In this document: positions 34,108 through 42,367 of the stretch, in pieces | How positions within the stretch are numbered: position 1 is the stretch's first letter | How the letters are laid out: each line of letters starts with the position of its first letter | NCBI GenBank assembly: GCA_016185305.1 | Contig: JACPNV010000035.1 | Span: 1-45,109, forward strand | Direction of reading: 5' to 3' | From: Actinomycetota bacterium | GTDB lineage: Bacteria; Actinomycetota; Acidimicrobiia; Acidimicrobiales; Acidimicrobilacustridaceae | DNA: 45,109 nucleotides | Made by a program: the position numbers and the translations under genes | Notes under the pieces: model-generated | The model's database searches: none | What the model was told of the DNA's origin: nothing | What the model saw: only the letters and a program-made list of their open reading frames with translations

Positions 34108-36183
34108 TCAAGCTCGAGCCGGGGCGGGGCCGACGAACACGGCGACAGGTCGGCCTTTCCCGCGGAGGTCTTCCACGCGTTGCAGCAGCGCCTGGTCGAT
34201 GCCCTTGACGCTCTTCGCCTCGAACAGGCTGTCGCCCGAGTAGAGCGCGTCGAACAGGTCGGTGCGATGGGCGGCAAGGAGCTGGTTCCGCAGTGCGTCG
34301 ACATCTTGGAAGTAGCGAGCGCGCTGCACCGAGGGGAGCGGATCCCAGATGGCGACCTGGCGGAGATCGTCCCGTTTCGCGAAGTCGACGATGGCCTCGC
34401 CGCTGACGACCCAGGCCACGGTCACCGGCTTGACCCGGTTTGCGTCACGTGCCCAACCGAACTTGTACGCCTCCTCGGCGCTCACCACCGTCGGCCGGTC
34501 GGCGCGCTCGAGTTGGAGGCGGACGCCGTCAGCCACGTTGGTCGCGCCGCCACCAGCGCTCTCCACCAGGACCGGACCGCCGCGCGGTGTCGCGGCGACG
34601 GTCGCGCGTGACAGCTCCTGTACCGGGTCGCGGTTGTACTCCTCCGGCGGTGTCGACGCCAGGACCTGCCCGACGAAGACCTGGGCGCTCCATGCCGTCG
34701 CGAGCACGATGGCGGTCGAGGCCAGCAGTCGCAGCTTCGGCGCGACGGTGTTCACGCCACTTGGCCAGCGACGTTGCAGGCGGCCCGCCAGACGCCGCAG
34801 CCGAGGGGCGGTGACGCACCAGAGCGACCACGCGGCCGAGACCCACACCAGCATCGCGATCACCCACACCCAGATGATCAAGTAGTTGTAGACGACGTCG
34901 GTGATGCGGGCGACCGAGACGACGGCGGCGACCACGCTGAGGCCGACCACCACCTGGAAGCGGAGGGCGCCGCGGGCGAGCAAGCGCTGCTGTTGATCGG
35001 TCGCGCGGCGAGCGTCTCGCCGCGCCATCGCGGCGATGACGAAGAACGCCGCCGCCGCGAGGCCGAGCCAGAGGGCGCTGACCGGAACCTCGCCGCCGCC
35101 GATCGGATCGACGGGTTCGTCGCCACCGAGCCACGGCGGTCGCGCCGTGTTCTCGCCGAGCGGGACGCCGGCGACCTGGCGTGAGACGACTCCGATCGCA
35201 TAGCTCGTGCCGGCGGTGGGTTCGTCGTTTGAAGCGAAGTACGAGACGAGCTGGCTGAGGTTTCGCGTGCCCCGAACCTGATCGATGGCGACCGGTGCCC
35301 AGACGATCGAGAGCACCAGCACAGAGACGGCGATCGCGGGGCCGGGCCGGACTGAGAGCAGCGCGCGCCGTACACGCGGCGCCCGGACACCCGGGCCCAC
35401 GGCTTCGCGGGACACCAGCCAGCGTTCGCGAACCCAGCCGGCCGCCGCCCACGCGAGCACGAGCGCGACAAGACCGATGTAGCCGACGTGGCTCTGCACG
35501 AGGAACGACCCGACGAGCAACGCCAGCGGAGCGGCCCACCGGTCACCTTCTCGTACCGTCCACCCGAGGCTGATGAAGAGCAGCACCGGAAGGACCGTCA
35601 CGTACGGGTTCCACGGATCGGTCAACGTGGTGGCAAGGAGGAACCGGCCGAGCAGCGAGATGGCGAGCGCGGTCATGGCGAGCAGCGGGAGCCGGCCCCG
35701 GCGCCAAGCGATGGCCAGGGTTCCAGCGACAGACACGAGGTTCAACACGACGGTGGCGGAGAGCAGCGCCGAGGACGCTGAGCCGAGCACGCGATACGGG
35801 ATGGCGAGCACCCAGTAGACGAGCGGGCCGGGGTGGCTCCAGCCGTACCGCGAGTACGGACCGACGAGCGGCGTCTTCTGGCCGACGTCGCGCACGTGCA
35901 ACTCGATCACGGCGCGGTCGCCACCGGGGATCCACTCGATGGTGCCGGCATGCACGGCGAGCAGCACGAGCGGACCGAGGATGAGCGCGACGAGTGCGGA
36001 CGCGATTGCGACGTGGCCCCAGTGCAGCGGTTGACGCGGGGCGCGCCCTGGCGCGCTCCCGGGCTGGTCGATGAGACGGAGCCGGCGTGGCAGCACCAGC
36101 CGGCGGCGCGCCGCGGGCTCGGCCGGGGGTGCCGCGGTGGCGAGATCGCGAGCCTCGTGTTCCAGTGGGTCGATCGTGTTCAT
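34108..36183 (-). CDS. Multi-pass membrane protein of GT-C glycosyltransferase type
   Basis: 691 residues from ATG 36183; the frame runs further to 36273, but the extra 30 residues are Arg/Ser/Pro-rich and non-family-like. After a cytosolic N-terminus, about ten or eleven hydrophobic helices follow (first: HVAIASALVALILGPLVLLA). The first external loop has GGDRAVIELHVRDVGQKTPL VGPYSRYGWSHPGPLVYW, which parallels GT-C transferases such as ArnT/PMT: an acidic residue in loop 1 followed by an HPP/HPGPL-like turn. The C-terminal 160 residues after the last helix are soluble and probably extracytoplasmic. The donor would be a polyprenyl-linked sugar in true GT-C enzymes, but catalysis is unproven here. 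No near neighbour shows a sugar pathway. Confidence 0.6.
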   Translation of the reverse strand: MNTIDPLEHEARDLATAAPPAEPAARRRLVLPRRLRLIDQPGSAPGRAPRQPLHWGHVAIASALVALILGPLVLLAVHAGTIEWIPGGDRAVIELHVRDVGQKTPLVGPYSRYGWSHPGPLVYWVLAIPYRVLGSASSALLSATVVLNLVSVAGTLAIAWRRGRLPLLAMTALAISLLGRFLLATTLTDPWNPYVTVLPVLLFISLGWTVREGDRWAAPLALLVGSFLVQSHVGYIGLVALVLAWAAAGWVRERWLVSREAVGPGVRAPRVRRALLSVRPGPAIAVSVLVLSIVWAPVAIDQVRGTRNLSQLVSYFASNDEPTAGTSYAIGVVSRQVAGVPLGENTARPPWLGGDEPVDPIGGGEVPVSALWLGLAAAAFFVIAAMARRDARRATDQQQRLLARGALRFQVVVGLSVVAAVVSVARITDVVYNYLIIWVWVIAMLVWVSAAWSLWCVTAPRLRRLAGRLQRRWPSGVNTVAPKLRLLASTAIVLATAWSAQVFVGQVLASTPPEEYNRDPVQELSRATVAATPRGGPVLVESAGGGATNVADGVRLQLERADRPTVVSAEEAYKFGWARDANRVKPVTVAWVVSGEAIVDFAKRDDLRQVAIWDPLPSVQRARYFQDVDALRNQLLAAHRTDLFDALYSGDSLFEAKSVKGIDQALLQRVEDLRGKGRPVAVFVGPAPARA

Positions 36184-36441
36184 GCGGCGGGTCGACCGCT
36201 GAGTCCGGGGAGGAGCAGCGGAGGGGGTCACTCGTCGGACAAGAGATCCAGCTCGAGGGTCAGGTCGTGACACTCGATTGCTCGGTCCGGCCAGATGGTT
36301 CGGGACCGCCGGTCGAGCGGCCAGCAGCTTAGATGGTGGCTGGCCGCAACGTTCAGGCAGCCCTGGGACTTCTCTCCCTGGGAGTTCTACCCCGGATCAC
36401 CTGACGCGGTCAGCACCGAGAGCCGACCGAGAGGACCCGCC

Positions 36442-36963
36442 ATGGCACCCGAGGACCTGACGCCCGACGATCTCGTGCAGATCGAGGCGATCAAGCAGGT
36501 GAAGTACCGCTACCTCCGCTGCCTCGACCAGAAGCTCTGGGACGAGCTGGCCGGCGTGCTGGCGCCGCACTGCGTGGCCGCGTACAGCGGCGGCAAGTAC
36601 TCCTATGAGGGTCGGGAGGCGATCATCGACTTCCTGCGCCGCTCGATGGGAGCGCCGACGTTCCACTCGTCTCACCGGTGCCACCACCCCGAGATCAGCC
36701 TGACCTCGGGTGCCGGGGGCACCACGGCGACGGGCGTCTGGGCGCTCGACGATGTTGTCGTGATGACCGACTTCGACCTCACCGTCCGGGGGGCGGCGTT
36801 CTATGAGGACGAGTACGACAAGACGAGCGGTCGTTGGATGATCTCTCGCACGGGCTACAAGCGAACCTACGAAGAGATCCAGCCGCGCGGCAACGTGGAG
36901 GGTCTCAAGCTCACCGCGAGCTGGTGGTCCACGGGCGGGCAGTCCGAGCTGCCGGCCGGCTGA
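36442..36963 (+). CDS. SnoaL-like/NTF2-fold protein
   Basis: 173 residues, GAGAGGA at 36429-36435, ATG 36442. The first helix pair (VQIEAIKQVKYRYLRCLDQK LWDELAGVLAPHCVAAY) and following strands (SSHRCHHPEISLTSGAGG, TATGVWALDDVVV, GRWMISRTGYKRTYEE) match the nuclear-transport-factor-2/SnoaL-like superfamily, whose members include polyketide cyclases, dehydratases and small binding proteins. The substrate is unknown. It ends 54 bases before the stop of the convergent DUF1918-DUF1876 gene. Confidence 0.85.
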   Translation: MAPEDLTPDDLVQIEAIKQVKYRYLRCLDQKLWDELAGVLAPHCVAAYSGGKYSYEGREAIIDFLRRSMGAPTFHSSHRCHHPEISLTSGAGGTTATGVWALDDVVVMTDFDLTVRGAAFYEDEYDKTSGRWMISRTGYKRTYEEIQPRGNVEGLKLTASWWSTGGQSELPAG

Positions 36964-36983
36964 ACACGCACCCGGGTCTCGCG

Positions 36984-37023
36984 GTCGGAGCGTCGGAGCG
37001 TCGGAGCGTCGGAGCGTCAGAGC
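36984..37023. repeat. 8-bp tandem repeat (GTCGGAGC) x5
   Basis: Four exact GTCGGAGC units and one GTCAGAGC form a 40-base tract between convergent genes. The last unit contains the stop codon (TCA at 37017-37019) of the minus-strand DUF1918-DUF1876 gene, so expansion or loss could affect that 3' end. Confidence 0.85.
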
Positions 37024-37532
37024 AGGAGGGTGAGGGGGTGACCCTCCCGCTTCTCGATCTGGTAGGTCGCGAGGTCGAGGAGCTGGTGGGCGAGATCGCA
37101 GAGGGCGCGGGCGGCGGCGAGCTCCTCGCCGACGATCGGTTGTTCGGGATCGTGCGGGTTGCGGCGGGCCTGGCCGAAGCCGGTCACCTCGAAGCCGCGG
37201 AGCTGGATCGTCACCCGTGAGTCGGTGTGGTCGTCGTGCTCGTCGAACCACAGGTCGATGCGCCCGCTCTCGCCGGCGCGGTCGGGGATGATCGTGTGGT
37301 CAGGCTCACGCGTGATCGAGAGCCGATCGGCGAGCAGCTCGAGGTCGTCGTGCTCGCCCAGCACCGTGAGGTCGCCGCGCGGGTAGAGGATGGTCTCGCT
37401 GCCTGACTCCCACCGGACGCGGTAGTGCTCGCTGCCCGCGCCGGCGATCACCTCCCTGACCTCACCCGAGCGGGTCACGTCGCCGACGTGGCGAGCATGC
37501 ACGACGATGGTGTCGCCTTCTCGTGCCTTCAT
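37017..37532 (-). CDS. DUF1918-DUF1876 fusion protein
   Basis: 171 residues from ATG 37532; the frame extends upstream but conserved sequence begins here. Residues 1-60 (KAREGDTIVVHARHVGDVTR SGEVREVIAGAGSEHYRVRW ESGSETILYPRGDLTV) match DUF1918, a small SH3-like barrel. Residues 85-165 (DHTDSRVTIQLRG, GFGQARRNPHDPEQPIVGEE LAAARALCDLAHQLLDLATY) match DUF1876, a dsRBD-like fold. In most Actinobacteria these occur as separate small proteins, often next to each other or in stress regulons, so the fusion suggests they work together. Neither domain has a proven biochemical role that I can state. Confidence 0.8.
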   Translation of the reverse strand: MKAREGDTIVVHARHVGDVTRSGEVREVIAGAGSEHYRVRWESGSETILYPRGDLTVLGEHDDLELLADRLSITREPDHTIIPDRAGESGRIDLWFDEHDDHTDSRVTIQLRGFEVTGFGQARRNPHDPEQPIVGEELAAARALCDLAHQLLDLATYQIEKREGHPLTLLL

Positions 37533-37727
37533 GTCCGGGCCCCCTCGTGGCTGGGTCGAGGCTTCCGGGGATCGGTTCAAGGGTACGACGCCTGCTCCTC
37601 TGACGAAAGGGCCTCGCCGGCTACCTGTGCGCACCGGTGCGCAACTCGTGCGGGCTCACCACGCCGCCGTAGGCTGCGCACCGATCGAGAACGGGTTCCA
37701 CATGACCACGACGCGGGAGGAGACGAC

Positions 37728-38288
37728 GTGTTCGATGCCAGCGGACTGAATCGGGGGTTGCTGATGGTGCGGATCGTCATCGGCGTGACCATCTTCCTGC
37801 ACGGCTACAACCACGTCTGGGGCGGCGGGAAGATCGGAGGCACGGCGCGGTGGTTCGCCAGCCTCGGCATGAAGCCCGGCATCGTGCATGCGTGGCTGGC
37901 CAGCGTCACCGAGCTCGTGTGCGGCCCGCTGCTCATCCTCGGTCTGCTCAACCCGCTGGCCGCGGCGGGGGTCGTCGGCGTGATGGCGGTGGCGTTCGTG
38001 ACGAACCACCGTCCCAACGGCTTCTTCATCTTCCGGCCGGGCGAGGGTTACGAGTACGTCTTGAACCTTGGGGTGGCCGCCCTCGCGTTGGGCGCCCTGG
38101 GCCCGGGAGAGTGGTCGCTCGACAAGGCCCTCTACTCCGGCACGATCGCACAAGTCCAGCTGTTCGGCATCACCGGTCTGTTCATCACTGCGGTTGCCGG
38201 GCTGGGTGGCGCGGCCGTGCTGCTCCTCGGGTTCTGGCGCCCGGCGCCGAAAGAGCCAGCGGCGGAGAGCGAGCCGGCCGGTGCCTGA
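37728..38288 (+). CDS. DoxX-family membrane protein
   Basis: 186 residues from GTG 37728, with GGGAGGA at 37715-37721. Four hydrophobic segments: MVRIVIGVTIFLHGYNHVW, a helix over SVTELVCGPLLILGLLNPLA, AGVVGVMAVAFVTNHRPN and a C-terminal helix GLFITAVAGLGGAAVLLLGF. The first helix with HGYNHVWGGGKI and the turn GEGYEYVLNLGVAALALGAL are family-typical. DoxX-like proteins are small quinone-linked or redox-stress membrane proteins; the partner is unknown. Confidence 0.8.
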   Translation: MFDASGLNRGLLMVRIVIGVTIFLHGYNHVWGGGKIGGTARWFASLGMKPGIVHAWLASVTELVCGPLLILGLLNPLAAAGVVGVMAVAFVTNHRPNGFFIFRPGEGYEYVLNLGVAALALGALGPGEWSLDKALYSGTIAQVQLFGITGLFITAVAGLGGAAVLLLGFWRPAPKEPAAESEPAGA

Positions 38289-38329
38289 CGGCTTGCCGCT
38301 CGCTTGGCCGCGTCTGCAAGGATGACCCC

Positions 38330-38740
38330 GTGACGGTTTCGAGCAAGAAGGGCGAACGGGCGCCGGCCGCGCCGGCGGGTCCGGTGCCGATCACGCTCGA
38401 TCCCGTCACCGCGGCGGAGCTGCACCGGTTCAACCAGTACCTCGAGCTGCAGGAAGAGCGCGATCGGCGCGAGCGGGCGCTCAAGAAGGCCGAGGCCGAC
38501 AAGGACCAGGCTGCCGCGGCAGTTCGCGACCTCGAGCGTGACTCCACGGCATCGAAGGAGACGAAGGCGCAAGCGGAGCAGGCCTACAAAGACGCCGTCG
38601 CGAACCTCGCCGCGGTGAAGGAGGGCAAGGTGCCCGACGGCGAGGCACGCGCCGCGGCGGACGACGACGACGACGCCGGCACCGAACCATCGGAAACCGA
38701 ACCAGCCGAAGCCGAACCAGCCGCTGAGAGCGGGGCGTGA
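38330..38740 (+). CDS. Small coiled-coil protein coupled to YceH
   Basis: 136 residues from GTG 38330. The centre (ELHRFNQYLELQEERDRRER, ALKKAEADKDQAAAAVRDLE, QAEQAYKDAVANLAAVKEGK) is a strongly predicted coiled coil. The C-terminus is a run of Asp then Glu/Pro/Ala (DDDDDAGTEPSETEPAEAEP). No known domain was recognised. It overlaps the YceH-like gene by four bases (GTGA), so the two proteins are probably made in similar amounts. Confidence 0.65.
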   Translation: MTVSSKKGERAPAAPAGPVPITLDPVTAAELHRFNQYLELQEERDRRERALKKAEADKDQAAAAVRDLERDSTASKETKAQAEQAYKDAVANLAAVKEGKVPDGEARAAADDDDDAGTEPSETEPAEAEPAAESGA

Positions 38741-39408
38741 CGCTCGGGCTCGATCCCGTCGAGGTGCGGGTCCTCGGCTGCCTCATCGAGAAGGGACGGG
38801 CGACGCCGCAGAACTACCCGTTGACGCTCAACTCGCTGCGGCTGGCGTGCAACCAGACCACCAATCGCTTCCCGATCAGTGACTATGACGAGTACACGCT
38901 CGACGGTTGCGTGGCTGGATTGAAGGAGCGGGGCCTCCTGCGGTTCGTCTACAGCACGAGCAACCGGGCGACGAAGTACCGGCACGTGCTCGACGAGGCC
39001 CTCGGGCTCGCCGACGATGAGCTGGCGGTGATCTGCGTCCTGTTCCTCCGCGGTCCACAGACAGCGGGAGAGATCAAGGGCCGTACCGACCGGCTGCACT
39101 CGTTTGGCGATCTGGGCGACGTGCAGGCAACCCTTGATCGCCTCTCCTCGCTCGATCAGCCGCTGGTGCTGCGCCTCGACAAGCAGCCCGGCCAGAAGGA
39201 CGCGCGCTACCTCCACCTGCTCGGCGATGCACCCGTCGCCGAGCTGGCGCTCGCGGGTTCGCCGGCCATCCACCCGTCCCGCGCCGAGCCAGCTCGGGTG
39301 GCAGACCCTCGACTCGACGAGCTGGAAGCCGAAGTGGCTGAACTGCGCGAACTGGTCGAGCAGTTGCGCGGCGACGTCGATGCCCTCCGCGTCGAGCTCG
39401 GCGGGTAG
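38737..39408 (+). CDS. YceH/DUF480 family protein
   Basis: 223 residues from GTG 38737. LDPVEVRVLGCLIEKGRATP QNYPLTLNSLRLACNQTTNR and YDEYTLDGCVAGLKERGLLR are the first winged-helix of DUF480 (YceH). VICVLFLRGPQTAGEIKGRT is the second. The C-terminal 40 residues (DPRLDELEAEVAELRELVEQ) form a coiled coil. YceH proteins have a tandem winged-helix fold that suggests DNA binding. The function is not established. Confidence 0.92.
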   Translation: MTLGLDPVEVRVLGCLIEKGRATPQNYPLTLNSLRLACNQTTNRFPISDYDEYTLDGCVAGLKERGLLRFVYSTSNRATKYRHVLDEALGLADDELAVICVLFLRGPQTAGEIKGRTDRLHSFGDLGDVQATLDRLSSLDQPLVLRLDKQPGQKDARYLHLLGDAPVAELALAGSPAIHPSRAEPARVADPRLDELEAEVAELRELVEQLRGDVDALRVELGG

Positions 39409-39663
39409 CGCAGCGGCGATGGCGTCGCCGCCGGCGCGTGTGACCGTCAGCCGGCGTCGAGGTGGACGTCGATGCTGTTGCCAAGCAGATCGCCGATTCG
39501 GCACACGCGGGCGACAAGCTGGCGATGATGACACCCGACGTCGAGTCCGACCCCGATCCGCAGTTCGGTGCGCGAGAACAGCCTGTCCCGACGGGCGCAT
39601 CACGCCCGCGCCGCGCCACGCATAGCAGTAGTATCCGCGTCGATCGCGGACGAAGGGATTGTC

Positions 39664-39978
39664 ATGTGGGCACAGCTCATCACAGCGCGCCTGAAGTCAG
39701 GCCGGGAAGAGGACGTGTCGAGGTTGCTCGCGCAGCTGCGGGCGGCCGAGCAACCAGGATCGGGTCTGTTGCGGTCGACGACCATGCGGGACCAGAACAA
39801 CCCGAGCCGGCTCTCGATTCTGGTGGTGTTCGAGAGCGAGGAGAAAGCACGTGCGCGCGAGCAGGATGAGCGACGGCAGGAGGGACTCACGGCCGCGAGG
39901 GCGACGATGGCGGAGATCTTCGATGGACCTCCGGAGTTCACGGACCTGACCGTCGTCGACGACTTCCTGCCCTACTAG
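39664..39978 (+). CDS. Antibiotic-biosynthesis-monooxygenase-like (dimeric alpha-beta barrel) protein
   Basis: 104 residues, ATG 39664 with GAAGGGA at 39652-39658. MWAQLITARLKSGREEDVSR, LLRSTTMRDQNNPSRLSILV and VFESEEKARAREQDERRQEG give the beta-alpha-beta pattern of the ABM/dimeric alpha-beta barrel family. The end (GPPEFTDLTVVDDFLPY) is the last strand. Catalysis is not certain: many members only bind small ligands. A possible -10 (TAGTAT, about 39629) lies in the 255-base gap upstream, which holds no recognised gene. Confidence 0.65.
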   Translation: MWAQLITARLKSGREEDVSRLLAQLRAAEQPGSGLLRSTTMRDQNNPSRLSILVVFESEEKARAREQDERRQEGLTAARATMAEIFDGPPEFTDLTVVDDFLPY

Positions 39979-40055
39979 CGGACAGCCCGGCCCGAGCCGC
40001 ACAGCTCGCAGTTCTGCGTGAGTAGCTGATCGCTCGTTTCCTCCGCTCCTTCCGG

Positions 40056-40316
40056 CTACGACTCGACGAGCGTCACAATCGTCTGGGGGCGAACCCCGTC
40101 GAACTTCATTGCCTCCGCTGCCCCGTCCGAGACCATCGCCTCCTGAAAGGCCTCCATGCTGGGGACTTCCACGATCAACCCGACCCGGTTCGTCTTGTCT
40201 GGGTCGACAAAGGTCCGCGCCGTCATACCAAGGGAGCCGAAGAACTCATTCCGCTTCGGTGAGCTGACCCAGTGATCGACATCGTCGACTTCGTGGAAAA
40301 TCATCAGAGTCATCAT
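40056..40316 (-). CDS. Small alpha/beta-barrel-like protein of unknown function
   Basis: 86 residues from ATG 40316 (ATGATG, with AAGGAG about 10 bases upstream on the minus strand). MMTLMIFHEVDDVDHWVSSP, KRNEFFGSLGMTARTFVDPD and NRVGLIVEVPSMEAFQEAMV give a ferredoxin-like beta-alpha-beta pattern as in small ABM/DUF1330-like proteins. No catalytic residues were recognised. It is convergent with the monooxygenase-like gene. Confidence 0.65.
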   Translation of the reverse strand: MMTLMIFHEVDDVDHWVSSPKRNEFFGSLGMTARTFVDPDKTNRVGLIVEVPSMEAFQEAMVSDGAAEAMKFDGVRPQTIVTLVES

Positions 40317-40614
40317 GGCGTTCTCTCGCCTCTCCTTGGGTCCGGCTTCGACGACGCATTTTGCACGATCGGGAGCGCCACCGCTTGGGCGAGCGCGCTC
40401 ATGGTCGCCGCAATTGAGGCTACTGAACATATCAACGGCTCGGGTTGGACGCCAATGGGCGCCGGGCGTCACCGAACACGGGGCCACAACGACGTGGGGT
40501 ATGACACCGAGGTGCCGGTAGGTGCGTCGGTCGCTGGCTGGCTCAGAACCCCGCCGGTCTGGGACCTTCGGAACGACTCCTCCTGGGTGTCCTCTTCGCG
40601 GCTGTGCGGGAGAT
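40317..40614. other. Intergenic stretch without a recognised gene
   Basis: The approximately 300 bases between the divergent small barrel protein and the toxin-antitoxin operator contain no open frame with family similarity. A TGCAAAAT-type patch near 40359-40366 (minus strand) might be a -10 for the barrel protein. Nothing else stood out. Confidence 0.4.
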
Positions 40615-40644
40615 ATCAGTCTGAGTAATATCAGCTAGACTGAT
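40615..40644. promoter_or_regulatory. Operator-like inverted repeat upstream of the broken toxin gene
   Basis: ATCAGTCT (40615-40622) is the exact reverse complement of AGACTGAT (40637-40644), separated by 14 bases. The block is AT-rich (GAGTAATATCAGCT in the middle) and ends five bases before the toxin start GTG 40649. XRE antitoxins of HigBA-type pairs bind such sites, so this is probably the autoregulatory promoter/operator. Confidence 0.6.
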
Positions 40645-40648
40645 CCAG

Positions 40649-40844
40649 GTGTGGGAGGTTGAGTACACCGACGAGTTCGGCGGCGGTACGAGGGCCTCGA
40701 TGAGGACGATCAGGACTCGGTGATCGCACGAGTCGAACTGCTCAAGCCGGTGGGCCCGGCGCTCGTCGGCCTGCGATCGACAACGTGCACCAGTCGAAGC
40801 ACTCGAACACGAAGGAACTACGAGCCGAGGAGGGCCTGCTCTGA
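40649..40844 (+). pseudogene. Broken HigB/Gp49-type toxin
   Basis: Three frames together spell a HigB (phage Gp49-like) toxin: GTG 40649 gives VWEVEYTDEFGG, then a shift near 40685 gives YEGLDEDDQDSVIARVELLK PVGPALV, and another near 40770 gives PAIDNVHQSKHSNTKELR, where the family normally reads LGRPxVDTVxxSRHxNxKELR. The catalytic-core half that should follow is missing, jumping straight to AEEGLL and a TGA that overlaps the antitoxin start (TGATG, 40842-40846). The gene therefore has two frame changes and a large internal deletion and cannot encode a working toxin. Confidence 0.75.
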
Positions 40845-41164
40845 TGCCGAACACCAAGAGCCTCGCCAAGCTGAGCGACGAGGCCCGCCGCGACCCGGCA
40901 CGCGCCCGCCGCATCGACGCCGCCAAGACCCGCGCACTGAAAGAGCAGGCCCGTTACCGGCTCGCCGAGCTCCGCCAGGCCCTGGGCATCACCCAGGCCG
41001 AGCTGGCTGAGCTGATCGGCAAGTCCCAGTCTGCGATCTCCCAGATCGAGAGTGGTGAGATCGGGCTCTCCCTCGACGTGTTGCGCCAGATCGTCGCCCA
41101 GCTCGGCGGGGAGGTCGAGGTGACCGCGGTGTTCAAGAACCGCCGCGTCACGCTCGACGCGTGA
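40844..41164 (+). CDS. XRE-family antitoxin (HigA-like), intact
   Basis: 106 residues, ATG 40844 overlapping the stop of the broken toxin. A charged N-terminal arm (SLAKLSDEARRDPARARRID) leads into a helix-turn-helix: YRLAELRQALGITQAELAEL IGKSQSAISQIESGEIGLSL and DVLRQIVAQLGGEVEVTAVF. This order matches HigA-like partners of Gp49/HigB toxins, which repress their own operon. With the toxin gene destroyed, it may persist as a stand-alone regulator or protect against a related toxin. Confidence 0.85.
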   Translation: MPNTKSLAKLSDEARRDPARARRIDAAKTRALKEQARYRLAELRQALGITQAELAELIGKSQSAISQIESGEIGLSLDVLRQIVAQLGGEVEVTAVFKNRRVTLDA

Positions 41165-41197
41165 CACGCCGGCCCGACCGGGAGCACTTGGCACCCG

Positions 41198-41965
41198 TCA
41201 ACCACGGTTTGAACCCGACGAGGGCCCAGGCGGGCGGCGAACCGCGACCGCGAACTCTTGGCGTTCTCGGATCTCGGCGGCGTTGAGCCCGGCATAGAGC
41301 TCTCGAAGCGAAAGGACACCGAAGGCGACGTGGCGGGCCTCGTCGCCCATGACGTAGCGGAGAGCCGAACGCTGCGAGCGCGAGTCCCTCGACCATGATC
41401 TGCATGCCGAGGTAGGTGATGTCCCAGCGGTTGTCGACGTCGATGTTGTCCAGCAGGGGACCCAGGTTCTGGTTGATGCCGTAGGAATGGCCGAGCTTCT
41501 CGTCGATGTAGCGGGCGAAGACCTCGACGTGGCGGGCCTCGTCCATCACCTGGGTCGCTGCGTAGTACTTGGCGTCGATCCAGGGGACGGTCGCGGTGAT
41601 CAGTCCGGTGCAGATCAGCGCGCCATGTTCGCCGTGGGAGGAACTGGGAGAACACGTAGGTCTGCATCTCGATGGCGAACTGGGCCCACTCCTTGTCGCC
41701 AGGAGCGCAGCAGCGAATCGGGCTCGGTGCGCAGGAAGTTGAAGCGGTTGTTGGCGGCGGCGCTCCCGCTGGCGACCTTCTCGGGGTCGACCTCGATGGA
41801 CCAGTCGAGCTGGTCGGAGGCGTTCCATGGCGAGGTCTTGGCCTTCTCGTAGAGCTTGACGAGGGCGGGGCGGCTGCGCTCGTAGTCCCACGTGAACAGC
41901 ACGTCGGAGCGCTGGTCGATGACGCGCAGGACTGCGTCGGGCTGCGCGCGGTCGATGTTGGCCAT
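41198..41965 (-). pseudogene. Ferritin-like diiron protein, interrupted by three frame changes
   Basis: A minus-strand AGGAG precedes ATG 41965. The protein reads through all three frames: DAVLRVIDQRSDVLFTWDYE, WNASDQLDWSIEVDPEKVAS (frame 1); after a shift near 41705, GDKEWAQFAIEMQTYVFSQF; after another near 41640, HGEHGALICTG, DAKYYAATQVMDEARHVEVF, NIDVDNRWDITYLGMQIMVE; after a third near 41362, LRYVMGDEARHVAFGVLSLR ELYAGL, ending at TGA 41200-41198. The two DEARH motifs are the diiron ExxH ligands of the ferritin-like oxygenase/reductase family. Either a freshly decaying gene or an assembly with indels; the coherence of every piece fits both. Confidence 0.7.
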
Positions 41966-42345
41966 TGCTTCTCCTGCGATCGAAGGTGGTCGGCGGCGAC
42001 AGCGCGGAGCCGTGCGTACACGGTCAGCCGGCGGCCCAGGCCCGGGAAGTCGATCTTGAACCGCCGGTGCTCGACGTCACCGGTGACGATGAGCTCTGCG
42101 TGGTCGCCCTGAACGCGTGCGTCGACTCGGCGCTGTACCGGCTGGGTGATGTCGCGGATGGTGACGCGTCCCCAGATGTCGAAGGTTGCGTCGAGACCCG
42201 AGGCGACCTTGAAGCGCGCCGTCACGGTGGGGCCGAAGATGTATTCCCGACTCGACCAGCTTCATCAGCTCGTTGCTTGCGTGGCACTCGATCACGGCGC
42301 CGAGCAGATCGCTCTTGGAGCCGAAGTGGCTGTAGTTAGGGAGCT
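41966..42345 (-). pseudogene. TetR-type N-terminal fragment joined to an unassigned coding-like piece
   Basis: Near 42345-42250 the minus strand encodes LPNYSHFGSKSDLLGAVIEC HASNELMKLVESG, the second half of a TetR helix-turn-helix and the following helix. A frame change near 42240 then gives TARFKVASGLDATFDIWGRV TIRDITQPVQRRVDARVQGD HAELIVTGDVEHRRFKIDFP, a beta-rich segment unlike TetR and slightly reminiscent of YceI. The TetR start is absent. It looks like two gene fragments brought together by deletion. The downstream ferritin-like gene is also broken, so this is one decaying unit. Confidence 0.45.
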
Positions 42346-42367
42346 CTGAGCGGGTAGGGCGGGGGCA

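Noticed and set aside
36984-37023. A CRISPR-like repeat array
   Set aside because: Units are contiguous 8-mers with no spacers; it is a simple tandem repeat.
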